A DNA stretch of 64,000 nt, from contig NZ_SLWK01000001.1 in assembly GCF_004345615.1 (NCBI RefSeq), forward strand, positions 496,001-560,000, given 5' to 3'. The position numbers and the translations under genes are program-made. The DNA is from Natronoflexus pectinivorans. GTDB lineage: Bacteria > Bacteroidota > Bacteroidia > Bacteroidales > Marinilabiliaceae. Below, in pieces: positions 50,804-59,133 of the stretch. Every line of letters begins with the position of its first letter. The stretch's first letter is position 1. The notes below the pieces were generated by a model, which saw only the letters and a program-made list of their open reading frames with translations, did not search any database and was not told the origin of the DNA.

Positions 50804-51517
50804 TTAGTAAGATGAGAGTGCATTTCTGAGCTTTTCAAATCGCCCCTCATAGTCTTTCATTGATAACTTTATTACCTCCTTTGCTTCTTCAGCATTGTAC
50901 GTATGCGTTATTTCAGATTCACGGTTCATCCCGGGCATATCTTTGTAGGTGAGGAAATAGTGTTTTAGTCTTTCTACTACCAAATCCGGTAAGTCAGAGA
51001 CATCTCTTATGTCGCCGTATACTACATCGCCTTTTAAAACCGAAATAATCTTATCATCAGCGGCATCGTTATCAATCATCCTGAAACCCCCTATTGGAAT
51101 GGCTTCAGCGAGAATATCGCCGTGCATCACATCTTTTTCGGTCAGTACGCAAATGTCAAGTGGATCGCCATCACCCTTTACATTTTTGCGGCCTGATTTT
51201 TCCGCACTGAAATCACCTACCAATCTTCCACAATATGTCTGCGGGATAAATCCATACAAAGATGGAACCACGTTTGAATATTTTTGTGGTCTGTCGATAC
51301 GCAAGTACCCACTTGCCTTATCTATTTCGTACTTAATGGTATCTGTGGGTACCACTTCAATGAAACAGATGACTTCATCGGGAGCTTTTTCTCCGATATC
51401 TATTCCATGCCAGGGGTGTGATTTATATCTAAGTCCCATCAATCGTCCAATTGGTTCCATTAAAATATTTGTCGACATATCGAGTTCTGTTGTTTGTTTT
51501 TTTCGTTTTTTAGTCAT
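50804..51517 (-). CDS. ppa: Inorganic pyrophosphatase (type I)
   Basis: Soluble Mg-dependent enzyme hydrolysing pyrophosphate to phosphate. The 237 residues contain FIEVVPTDTIKYEID, SLYGFIPQTYCG and the metal-binding signature GDGDPLDICVL, plus AIPIGGFRMIDNDAADDKIISV and LKHYFLTYKD. It is somewhat longer than the E. coli enzyme owing to an N-terminal extension; a second in-frame ATG at 51478 could be the start. Confidence 0.94.
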   Translation of the reverse strand: MTKKRKKQTTELDMSTNILMEPIGRLMGLRYKSHPWHGIDIGEKAPDEVICFIEVVPTDTIKYEIDKASGYLRIDRPQKYSNVVPSLYGFIPQTYCGRLVGDFSAEKSGRKNVKGDGDPLDICVLTEKDVMHGDILAEAIPIGGFRMIDNDAADDKIISVLKGDVVYGDIRDVSDLPDLVVERLKHYFLTYKDMPGMNRESEITHTYNAEEAKEVIKLSMKDYEGRFEKLRNALSSY

Positions 51518-51576
51518 TGTATCAGCAAATAAAATGCTTTTTGATTAATAAATCTCTAATAATTTGTTACAAATGC

Positions 51577-53115
51577 TTAACCTGCCCATCCTTCTCTGTC
51601 CAGACTGCGGTATTGAACGGCCTCGGCAACATGATGAGATTTGATGCTTTCTGAAGCTTCTAAATCAGCGATGGTTCTGGAAACCTTTAGAATTCTGTCG
51701 TATGCACGAGCCGACAGATCCAGTTTTTCCATGGCATTTTTTAATATCATACTTCCTGATTCATCTAAAACAGCATATTGTGCCAAAAGTTTACTGGTCA
51801 TTTGTGCGTTACAATGTATTTTTGGATGTTTCTTATAACGCATAGTTTGAATTTCCCTGGCCTTGATTACTCTCTCCCTGACTTCGTGACTTTTTTCTGA
51901 AGTTGGCGCTTCGGCCAACTTGTTAAATGGCACCGGTACAACTTCTATGTGTATGTCAATCCGATCAAGTAAAGGGCCTGAAATTCTGCTGAGGTACTTT
52001 TGAACCACACCGGGTGAACAAACGCATCTTTTTTCAGGGTGATTGTAAAATCCACACGGGCAAGGGTTCATACTGGCAACAAGAGTGAAACTTGCCGGAT
52101 ATTCAAGGGCAAATTTGGCTCTGGATATGCTGATTAATCTATCTTCAAGTGGTTGACGTAATACCTCCAATACGGTACGTTTGAATTCCGGAAGTTCATC
52201 TAAAAAAAGGATGCCGTTATGAGCCAAAGAAATCTCTCCGGGTTGCGGGTAGGTTCCGCCGCCAACCAAGGCTACATCAGAAATCGTATGATGGGGGCTT
52301 CTGAACGGCCGCTGCGTAAGCAGAGCCGTGTTTCCCCCAAGTTTTCCTGCCACTGAATGAATTTTAGTGGTTTCAAGCGCTTCAGAAAGTTGCATGGGCG
52401 GTAAAATGGATGACAATCGCTTGGCCAGCATTGATTTACCAGCACCGGGCGGGCCGATCATTATGAGATTGTGCGAACCAGCAGCAGCAATCTCCAGCGA
52501 TCGTTTCACACTTTCCTGACCTTTTACATCTGAAAAATCAATTTCGCAACCATGTAATCCTTCCATAAATTCCTGATGGGTATCCACAATCGTCTTTTCC
52601 AGAGATGGTTTACCGTTTAAAAAGTCAATGACCTGCTGCATGTTTTCAGCTCCATACACCTCCAGTTCTTCAACAACAGCAGCCTCCCTAGCATTGGCTT
52701 TAGGTATGATGAGGCCTTTAAAACCCTCCTTTTGTGCACGAACAGCAATGGGAAGTGCTCCTTTTATGGGATTTAAACTGCCATCTAACGACAGTTCCCC
52801 CATCATCATATAGTCACCAATTAGGCTGTCAGATATTTGTTGGTCACCTGCCAGAATGCCTATGGCCAATGGAAGGTCGTAAGCAGATCCTTCCTTTCTG
52901 GTGTCGGCCGGAGCCATATTAATAACAATCCGCTTTCCGGGCCACTCATAATTATAAATTCGGAATACCGATTCAATTCGTTGCTGACTCTCCTTTACAG
53001 CGTTGTCGGGCAATCCAACCATGAAAAATCGGATTCCCCGGGATATGTCAACCTCTATTGTGATGGGAATGGCGTCAATGCCTGTAACTGCAGCGCCATG
53101 GGTTTTTACTAGCAT
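51577..53115 (-). CDS. comM: YifB/ComM-type AAA+ ATPase (Mg-chelatase-like)
   Basis: AAA+ protein of 512 residues: an N-terminal Lon-protease-like fold (VKTHGAAVTGIDAIPITIEVDISRG, EGSAYDLPLAIGIL), Walker A GPPGAGKSMLAKRLS near 215, Walker B GILFLDELPEF, AS MNPCPCGFYNHPEKRCVC with a cysteine cluster and the C-terminal helical lid LSARAYDRILKVSRTIADLE. The family homologue ComM is a branch-migration helicase in natural transformation. Together with comF this hints at, but does not prove, DNA uptake ability. Confidence 0.93.
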   Translation of the reverse strand: MLVKTHGAAVTGIDAIPITIEVDISRGIRFFMVGLPDNAVKESQQRIESVFRIYNYEWPGKRIVINMAPADTRKEGSAYDLPLAIGILAGDQQISDSLIGDYMMMGELSLDGSLNPIKGALPIAVRAQKEGFKGLIIPKANAREAAVVEELEVYGAENMQQVIDFLNGKPSLEKTIVDTHQEFMEGLHGCEIDFSDVKGQESVKRSLEIAAAGSHNLIMIGPPGAGKSMLAKRLSSILPPMQLSEALETTKIHSVAGKLGGNTALLTQRPFRSPHHTISDVALVGGGTYPQPGEISLAHNGILFLDELPEFKRTVLEVLRQPLEDRLISISRAKFALEYPASFTLVASMNPCPCGFYNHPEKRCVCSPGVVQKYLSRISGPLLDRIDIHIEVVPVPFNKLAEAPTSEKSHEVRERVIKAREIQTMRYKKHPKIHCNAQMTSKLLAQYAVLDESGSMILKNAMEKLDLSARAYDRILKVSRTIADLEASESIKSHHVAEAVQYRSLDREGWAG

Positions 53116-53220
53116 TGGGTAAAATGATTAAGAGACCGGATTTGGGTCTTTGGTTAAATTTGATCCAATTTATGAAAATATTTTGTTTGATACTTTATGA
53201 GGAGGGAATTTTATAGGAAA

Positions 53221-53264
53221 AATAAAACAAAAGAGGTTGAACCCTGTAAAGTTCAACCTCTCTT
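53221..53264 (-). terminator. Terminator after the lipoprotein gene
   Basis: Perfect 11-bp stem AGAGGTTGAAC / GTTCAACCTCT with an 8-base loop. On the minus strand it is followed by TTTTGTTTTATT and lies about 30 bases after the stop. Confidence 0.85.
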
Positions 53265-53290
53265 GTGTTATTCAAAGCTGTTGCTGTTAG

Positions 53291-54124
53291 TTACTCAACC
53301 ATCTGGTTTCGAACAACATATACTTTATCGGTAATTTGTCTCAACTGACGTTGCGTTATGGCTCCATCTTCAATGGAGTTATAAACTCTTTGGATTGGTT
53401 TTAGTTGCTGCATTACTTCGTCAATAGCAGGATTGTCTTTTACAACTTCCATCAGGGACAAAAGCTTATTAAGAGATGATTTCTGATTCATGACAATGGC
53501 CACCATCTCTTTGTTTTGATAAGTATCCTCAGAAATATGGGTGGCGATATAAAGAGCCTCTACCCAACTTCCCGCCAAAACAAGCATAGAAACCGAACCG
53601 CGTCCTGCTCTATTTAGGTATTCGTATGTGTTGTAAAAAGTATTGGTAATCAGTTCAACAAGTTTCTCCTTGTCGTCCTGGTTGGCTTCTATCTGATCTA
53701 TGATGTCCGGGCTTACTGCACCTGAGATATTCAAAGCATCAATTAGGCGCTTGCTTACATTCATATAATCAATGGTAGCCTGTCTCTGGTTGTAAGTACT
53801 TGCATAACTCAAATCTGTGCTATATATCCCCAGGTTGATGGCTTTTGATTTTTCTGTCAGGTAACGCTCAACATTGGATACAGGGTTACTGAGGGTCAGA
53901 ATATATGAAGCCCCTATCCTGTTAAGCATTTCTGTCGTTTCAAAGCTTGTTGGCAGCGGATAAACAAATTCCCGCACATCTTGTTCTACCCTGGCTTTAT
54001 CTAAGGTTTCGGTTTGATTGCCGTCATCTCCTGAAGAAGTTCTTCCTGTGCGGCAAGCACTTATTATGAAAGAGAACAGAATAATGAGACTGACTAATGT
54101 GGTGTGGTTTAAGAGTCGTTTCAT
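53291..54124 (-). CDS. Lipoprotein of unknown function
   Basis: Predicted lipoprotein of 277 residues: signal peptide ending in the lipobox ISAC near residue 27 (SLIILFSFIISAC), then a low-complexity linker (RTGRTSSGDDGNQTET) and a helical body, with YLTEKSKAINLGIYSTDLSYA and ASWVEALYIATHISED-like segments (here LAGSWVEALYIATH). I do not recognise a named domain. The start at 54124 is fixed by the signal peptide; the frame upstream overlaps the divergent EamA gene. Confidence 0.85.
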   Translation of the reverse strand: MKRLLNHTTLVSLIILFSFIISACRTGRTSSGDDGNQTETLDKARVEQDVREFVYPLPTSFETTEMLNRIGASYILTLSNPVSNVERYLTEKSKAINLGIYSTDLSYASTYNQRQATIDYMNVSKRLIDALNISGAVSPDIIDQIEANQDDKEKLVELITNTFYNTYEYLNRAGRGSVSMLVLAGSWVEALYIATHISEDTYQNKEMVAIVMNQKSSLNKLLSLMEVVKDNPAIDEVMQQLKPIQRVYNSIEDGAITQRQLRQITDKVYVVRNQMVE

Positions 54125-54148
54125 AATTGATGGTTGTTTTAGTTTGTA

Positions 54149-54197
54149 CAAATATAACTGATTATAATTTATTTTGTACGGCCTTATTGTATTTTTG
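54149..54197. promoter_or_regulatory. Divergent promoter region of lipoprotein and EamA genes
   Basis: TATATTTG on the minus strand (54156-54149) precedes the lipoprotein start at 54124, and TATTTTTG on the plus strand (54190-54197) precedes the EamA start at 54222. Both match the -7 box and sit about 25 bases from their start codons. The -33 elements are not clear. Confidence 0.5.
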
Positions 54198-54221
54198 CAT
54201 CCAGCTAAAAAATAAATTTTA

Positions 54222-55160
54222 ATGAAGGATTCCACTAAAGGAATATTGTTGGCCTGTTTATCGGCATTGATGTGGGGATTACTCGCCATAGCATTAAAAA
54301 TAGCACTGAATTACACAGATTCATACACGATAGTTTGGTGGCGATTTGCTGCAAGTTTTTTTATTCTAACATTTTTCTATCTTTTCAGGAGTCCACGCTC
54401 TCTGCGCGTTTTAAAAAATCCTCCAAAGATTTTGTTGTTGGGAGGTGTGTTACTAGGCATTAATTTCTACGGGTTCCAACAAGGAATTGAACATGCAGGC
54501 CCTGCTGTTTCACAGGTTATAATTCAGGCCGGCCCTGTAAATCTAGCTTTGATCGGGTTCATAATCTTTAAAGAGAAAATAAATTTTGTACGAATCACAG
54601 GATTCCTTTTGGCGGCTACCGGCTTCTATTTCTTTTATCACCAGCAAATGCAGGTAATGCCAGATGGAGGAGGTACTCTCAGAATAGGAGCTTTATGGAC
54701 ATTTGCCGGAGCTTTGGCATGGACAGGCTATGCTATCATTAATAAGATTATGGTTAAAAGAATGGCTCCCATGCAGATCAATCTGATCATTTATGGAATT
54801 CCTGCTTTGCTTTTTATTCCATTTGCTGATTTTCAGACACTCTTCGTTCTGAAATCTCCTATAGTTTGGTTGTTGTTTCTTTTTCTCGCTTTAAACACCA
54901 TTCTGGCATATGGCGGCTTATCCATAGCACTTAAATACACTGAGGCCAACCGCATAAGTATGATCGTGACTCTGAATCCCATCATTACCTTTATCATCTT
55001 AGAAATTCTTTTATTGATGAATGTACATTGGTTTGAATCGCCTCCAATGGCACCAATGGCATACATTGGGGCATTAATGGTACTTGGTGGAGTTGCTCTT
55101 GCGGTAGGTGCTCGAAAAGTGCAGTGGAAATGGAAAAGGACACGAGGAAAGAATGACTAG
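54222..55160 (+). CDS. EamA family (drug/metabolite) transporter
   Basis: Inner-membrane transporter of 312 residues with ten hydrophobic segments in two EamA repeats: ILLACLSALMWGLLAIALKIAL ... VSQVIIQAGPVNLALIGFIIFKEKI and GALWTFAGALAWTGYAIINKIM ... EANRISMIVTLNPIITFIILEILL. Substrate unknown; members export amino acids, sugars or small metabolites. Divergent from the lipoprotein gene and followed by the second insertion element. Confidence 0.92.
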   Translation: MKDSTKGILLACLSALMWGLLAIALKIALNYTDSYTIVWWRFAASFFILTFFYLFRSPRSLRVLKNPPKILLLGGVLLGINFYGFQQGIEHAGPAVSQVIIQAGPVNLALIGFIIFKEKINFVRITGFLLAATGFYFFYHQQMQVMPDGGGTLRIGALWTFAGALAWTGYAIINKIMVKRMAPMQINLIIYGIPALLFIPFADFQTLFVLKSPIVWLLFLFLALNTILAYGGLSIALKYTEANRISMIVTLNPIITFIILEILLLMNVHWFESPPMAPMAYIGALMVLGGVALAVGARKVQWKWKRTRGKND

Positions 55161-55225
55161 ATCAGACATCAGGATTGAGGTTGCACTGATTTTTGCAGAC
55201 AGGGAAGGGTGGAACTTAGAGACTG

Positions 55226-55458
55226 TTTAAAATTCATTACTGTCCGGTAAATTTTCAGACAAGATGCTATAATGCCTGCAAATTGTTGTGTCCCTACAGG
55301 ACACATGAAATTGGGGGTTAATTTTTCTCTACCGATATTCTGTACCTACGGCACAGTCCCGTTAGGGACTAAAGGTCGGTAAATATATTAGTTGGAAAAA
55401 GAACTATTGCCCCATTAGGGGCAAAACAACTTTTTACCGGACACTAATGTTTAAAATT
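55226..55458. mobile_element. MITE-like element 2 with 17-bp inverted ends and 9-bp direct repeats
   Basis: The element proper is 55235-55449. Its ends, CATTACTGTCCGGTAAA and the complement of TTTACCGGACACTAATG, match at 16 of 17 positions. It is flanked by the direct repeat TTTAAAATT at 55226-55234 and 55450-55458. Inside are four small hairpins: TGTGTCC-CTACA-GGACACA (55287-55305), an imperfect CTGTACC/GGCACAG (55340-55356), AGTCCC-GTTA-GGGACT (55355-55370) and TTGCCCC-ATTA-GGGGCAA (55407-55424). TACCGA (55330-55335) and TCGGTA (55376-55381) enclose the middle two. No open frame of note. A solitary similar end is at 1551-1576. Confidence 0.72.
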
Positions 55459-55480
55459 ATTAAATAGATTTTTAGATGTT

Positions 55481-55499
55481 ATCCCGAGGGTTTCGGGAT
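55481..55499. repeat. REP-like hairpin ATCCCGA-N5-TCGGGAT, second copy
   Basis: Same arms as at 25181-25198, with loop GGGTT. Lies just beyond insertion element 2. Confidence 0.55.
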
Positions 55500-55605
55500 T
55501 AGACCGATAGACAAGACAAAATAGAAAACCAGTTGTGTCTAATTATCTTTATAAACTATCCTATCTGTCTAAATTCTAATGATCTATAATCTATAGAATT
55601 CTTTG
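55499..55605. repeat. Dispersed repeat, copy 3 (divergent)
   Basis: TTAGACCGATAG near 55499-55510 and CTATCTGTCTAA near 55562-55573 form an inverted pair like that at 30432-30489, and the sequence after it (AATTCTAATGATCTATAATC) resembles the tails of copies 1 and 2. No gene is seen between element 2 and the recJ stop. Confidence 0.4.
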
Positions 55606-55635
55606 AAAACTAAATTTAAACAGTTACTTAATGTT

Positions 55636-57357
55636 TTATACGCTGTATGGAAATCTCATGTCTTTAATCATCAGTTGAATGGAAGTGTTTCCATTGAAAA
55701 CATTTTCTTCAATGGTATAGCAAATGTCAAAATAGTCTCCACTTTTAATCTGCTTAATGTATTTGCCCATTCCAAAACCGATCCCTTGCATAATGGTAGC
55801 GGATCCTTCTTCTATCAGCTCCAGTTTAACATGATCCCGATCTTTCCCAACCAGTTTGCTGGTTCCGTAATCCACCACTCTTCTGGTTATAAAAACCGGC
55901 TTCATATTTCCCGGCCCATAGGGCGTGAACTGCTTAAGTATTCTGAAAAACTTCGGAGTAATATCCTTGAGCATAATCTCTGCATCAATTTCAATTTGGG
56001 GGATTAACTGCTCCGGAAGGATGTTTTCTTCAACATATTTATTAAATCGGCGTGTAAATTCCGGGATTTTCTCTATTTGCATGGTTAATCCGGCAGCATA
56101 CATATGTCCTCCAAAGTTAACCAGCAGGTCGCTGCACGATTCAATCGCCTTGTAAAGGTCAAAACCTTCTACCGACCTGGCTGAACCGGTGGCCATTCCC
56201 TGACTCTGCGTGAGAATTACAGTGGGTCGATAGTAACTGTCCGTAAGTCGCGACGCTACAATTCCGATTACACCTTTGTGCCAATCGGGCTTAAAAAGCA
56301 CCGTTGTTTTTTGTGCTTTCATCTCCTCACTGGTATCAATTAAATCCAATGCTTCCTGAGTGGTTAACCTGTCAAGATCTTTTCGTGTTTCATTGCAGAC
56401 ATTTATATCCTGACTCATTTTTTCGGCCAAAGACTTGTCTTCGCTGATGAGTAACTCTACAGCGTCACGACCTGATTCAATTCGTCCGGCTGCGTTAATG
56501 CGCGGGCCAATCTTAAAAACAATATCGCTGATAAGAAACTCCCGGTGCTCCATGTTTGCAATCTGAATGATGCTTTTCAGTCCGGTTCGGGGGTTTTTGT
56601 TGAGTTTGTCAAGTCCAAAGGCGGCTAAAATCCTGTTTTCACCGGTTATTGGAACAATGTCGGAGGCTATGCTAACGGCTACAAGATCCAGGTATTCATA
56701 CAGGTCATCTTCCGGATAGTTCATGGTTCGGCAAAAGGCCTGCATAAACTTGAAGCCGACACCGCATCCTGAAAGTTCTTTTTCAGGATACCCACAATCA
56801 TGGCGTTTTGGATCCAGGCAGGCTGCTGCGTCGGGAAGTTCGCTCCCGGGTGTGTGATGATCGCAAACAATGAAATCGATTCCCATTTTTTTTGCCTGGG
56901 CAATTTTAGTAACAGCCTTTACACCACAGTCCAGCGAAATAATTAAATGACAACCGGCATCGTGTGCAAACTCAATGCCTTGCATGGAGATGCCATACCC
57001 TTCTTTATACCTGTCGGGGATGTAAAATTCAAGATTTTGATAATAATGACGAAGAAATGAGTATACCAATGAAACGGATGTGGTGCCGTCAACGTCGTAA
57101 TCACCATAAATCATGATTTTTTCGCCATTGCGTATAGCTGACAAAAGCCGTTTCACGGCTTTGTCCATATCTTTCATTAAAAAAGGGTCATGTAATAGCT
57201 CCAATGAAGGACGAAAATAGGTTTTCGCATCATCAAAACTTGTAACATTGCGTTGAATCAACAGTTTTGCAAGAATTTCATCTACATTAATAGCATGACT
57301 TAATTGCAAAATTAAGTCTTCATCCACCTCATCCTTTATGCTCCAACGTTTTTCCAT
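55636..57357 (-). CDS. recJ: Single-stranded-DNA-specific exonuclease RecJ
   Basis: 5'-3' single-strand DNA exonuclease of the DHH family used in recombination and repair. The 573 residues show motif I MIYGDYDVDGTTSVSLVY, ISLDCGVKAV, the DHH motif in FIVCDHHTPG, LDLVAVSIASDIVP, the DHHA1 part GVIGIVASRLTDSYYRPTVIL and SVEGFDLYKAIESCSDLLVNFGGHMYAAG, plus the C-terminal OB fold. Length is normal. Downstream of lipA and lipB on the same strand, 74 bases after lipB. Confidence 0.96.
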   Translation of the reverse strand: MEKRWSIKDEVDEDLILQLSHAINVDEILAKLLIQRNVTSFDDAKTYFRPSLELLHDPFLMKDMDKAVKRLLSAIRNGEKIMIYGDYDVDGTTSVSLVYSFLRHYYQNLEFYIPDRYKEGYGISMQGIEFAHDAGCHLIISLDCGVKAVTKIAQAKKMGIDFIVCDHHTPGSELPDAAACLDPKRHDCGYPEKELSGCGVGFKFMQAFCRTMNYPEDDLYEYLDLVAVSIASDIVPITGENRILAAFGLDKLNKNPRTGLKSIIQIANMEHREFLISDIVFKIGPRINAAGRIESGRDAVELLISEDKSLAEKMSQDINVCNETRKDLDRLTTQEALDLIDTSEEMKAQKTTVLFKPDWHKGVIGIVASRLTDSYYRPTVILTQSQGMATGSARSVEGFDLYKAIESCSDLLVNFGGHMYAAGLTMQIEKIPEFTRRFNKYVEENILPEQLIPQIEIDAEIMLKDITPKFFRILKQFTPYGPGNMKPVFITRRVVDYGTSKLVGKDRDHVKLELIEEGSATIMQGIGFGMGKYIKQIKSGDYFDICYTIEENVFNGNTSIQLMIKDMRFPYSV

Positions 57358-57431
57358 TACCTGATTTTCGTGCTAAGTTGATCAAGATTGTTCAACAATA
57401 TTACAAAGATAGGTTTTTTAACACGCCATCC

Positions 57432-58139
57432 TCACGAAACCTCAAAATGTAATTGAAAAACGTCGGTAAGTTTGTCCTTTACAATCCGACTTATTTCTGT
57501 AAAATTCTGATGCTGATTCAGTTCTTTTTCAATGGAAGTAACTCCTTTATCAATAAATCCACATGGATTGATATACCTGAAGTAATCAAGATTTGTATTG
57601 ATATTGAGTGCAAAGCCGTGCATGGAAACATGCCGGCTTGCTCTTACACCAATGGCGCATATTTTCCGGCTTTGTGCCGGCTTATCGGTATCAAGCCACA
57701 CACCTGTTGCACCTTCTAACCTTGACCCCGGAATTCCAATCTCTTTTAATGTCAGAATAATGGCCTCCTCCAGATTGAAAATGTACTCCTTGATGCCAAG
57801 CCCCATCGCTTCCAGATCGAATATGGGGTAACCCACCAACTGTCCGGGACCATGGTAGGTGATGTCGCCACCACGATTGATTTTATAAAATACGGCATCA
57901 ATTTTCTTAAGCAGATCATCTGTAATTAATAGATTTGATGGCATGCCACTTTTCCCAAGTGTGTATACATGGGGATGTTCGCAAAAAATCAGATGGTGCT
58001 TTACAGGTTTTTTAGATCCGGTATTCTCCCTGTTATTAAGTTTTGTGTTTACAACTTCATCAAAGAGATTTTCCTGATGATCCCATTCCTGCTTGTAATC
58101 AACTTTCCCGGGATTGTGGAAAATGGTAGTCTGTTGCAT
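57432..58139 (-). CDS. lipB: Octanoyltransferase LipB
   Basis: Moves octanoyl groups from acyl-carrier protein to lipoyl domains, the first step of lipoate synthesis. The 235 residues include EHPHVYTLGKSG, RGGDITYHGPGQLVGYPIFDL, the catalytic Lys in RKICAIGVRASRHVSMHGFALN and the catalytic Cys in INPCGFIDKGVTS. It starts one base after the lipA stop, so the two are co-transcribed. Confidence 0.95.
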   Translation of the reverse strand: MQQTTIFHNPGKVDYKQEWDHQENLFDEVVNTKLNNRENTGSKKPVKHHLIFCEHPHVYTLGKSGMPSNLLITDDLLKKIDAVFYKINRGGDITYHGPGQLVGYPIFDLEAMGLGIKEYIFNLEEAIILTLKEIGIPGSRLEGATGVWLDTDKPAQSRKICAIGVRASRHVSMHGFALNINTNLDYFRYINPCGFIDKGVTSIEKELNQHQNFTEISRIVKDKLTDVFQLHFEVS

Positions 58140-58140
58140 T

Positions 58141-59010
58141 TTACTCTTTTAACGCGTTAATATGTTTTTCGGCATGATAGGATGATCTTACCAATGGACC
58201 GCTTTCCACAAATTTAAAACCTTTTTTTAATCCTTCTATCTCATAAAACTTGAATTGCTCTGGCGTGATATACTCCTGAACCTCCAGGTGAACCGCTGAT
58301 GGTTGCAGGTATTGTCCAATGGTGAGGACTTTTACCCCCTGATTTACCAAATCGTCCATGGTTTCGAGAACCTCTTCCTGAGTTTCACCTAATCCCAACA
58401 TGATTCCCGATTTTGCAACAACACCACGTCCGGCAATATGCTTAAGCACATCAAGGCTGACATCATATTTAGCTCTGGAACGGATTTGCGGTGTTAACCG
58501 GCGAACCGTTTCCACATTGTGGCTTATCACTTCCGGTTCTGCCTCTATAATGCGGTCAACAAGGTTAGTCATCCCCTGAAAATCGGGAATCAGTACCTCC
58601 ATGGTTATGCCGGGATTCACCTCTTTCACTTTTTTGATGGTATCCACCCAAACCCCTGCTCCTCCATCGGGAAGGTCGTCACGATCCACCGAAGTGATAA
58701 CTGCATGCTTAATTTTCATAATCTGGATGGAACGGGCAATTCTGAAAGGCTCTTTAAAATCAACCGGGTCGGGTTTTCCTGTTTTTACGTTGCAAAATTT
58801 GCAGGCACGGGTACAGGTATCTCCCAAAATCATGAAAGTGGCTGTGCCCGCTCCCCAGCATTCTGCTGCATTCGGACATTTGCCACTGGTACAAATGGTG
58901 TGCAGTTTATGGTCGCGGATGGTTTTGTGCATCCAGCTGTATTCTGAAGTATTGGGAAGTTGAATTTTAAGCCAATCGGGTTTAGATATGCGTCGTTGAA
59001 TTTTAACCAT
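58141..59010 (-). CDS. lipA: Lipoyl synthase LipA
   Basis: Radical SAM enzyme that inserts two sulfurs into octanoyl-protein. The 289 residues hold the auxiliary cluster motif CTSGKCPNAAEC, the radical SAM motif CTRACKFC, TSVDRDDLPDGGAG, and the C-terminal RSSYHAE whose Ser binds the auxiliary cluster. I use the ATG at 59010 (MVKIQRRISKPDW); an ATG 45 bases upstream adds an unconserved leader. First gene of lipA-lipB(-recJ). Confidence 0.95.
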   Translation of the reverse strand: MVKIQRRISKPDWLKIQLPNTSEYSWMHKTIRDHKLHTICTSGKCPNAAECWGAGTATFMILGDTCTRACKFCNVKTGKPDPVDFKEPFRIARSIQIMKIKHAVITSVDRDDLPDGGAGVWVDTIKKVKEVNPGITMEVLIPDFQGMTNLVDRIIEAEPEVISHNVETVRRLTPQIRSRAKYDVSLDVLKHIAGRGVVAKSGIMLGLGETQEEVLETMDDLVNQGVKVLTIGQYLQPSAVHLEVQEYITPEQFKFYEIEGLKKGFKFVESGPLVRSSYHAEKHINALKE

Positions 59011-59049
59011 TTTTGTTGATGTTGTCGTTTTCGATAATCCATTAAACAC

Positions 59050-59086
59050 TAACACTTCGAAGATACATTAATTCTTCGAAGTGTTA
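59050..59086 (-). terminator. Hairpin between the beta-helix gene and lipA
   Basis: Perfect 13-bp arms TAACACTTCGAAG / CTTCGAAGTGTTA with an 11-base loop, 48 bases after the beta-helix stop on the minus strand. It has only a weak T-rich tail, so it may end transcription or protect the 3' end. Confidence 0.5.
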
Positions 59087-59133
59087 TGATTTAACGTTTG
59101 AAAGCGGAGAATGTTTATCCTACCCACATTACT

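Noticed and set aside
55603-56007. 134-codon plus-strand frame near the end of recJ
   Set aside because: It lies almost entirely opposite recJ, whose motifs are intact, so it is an antisense shadow.
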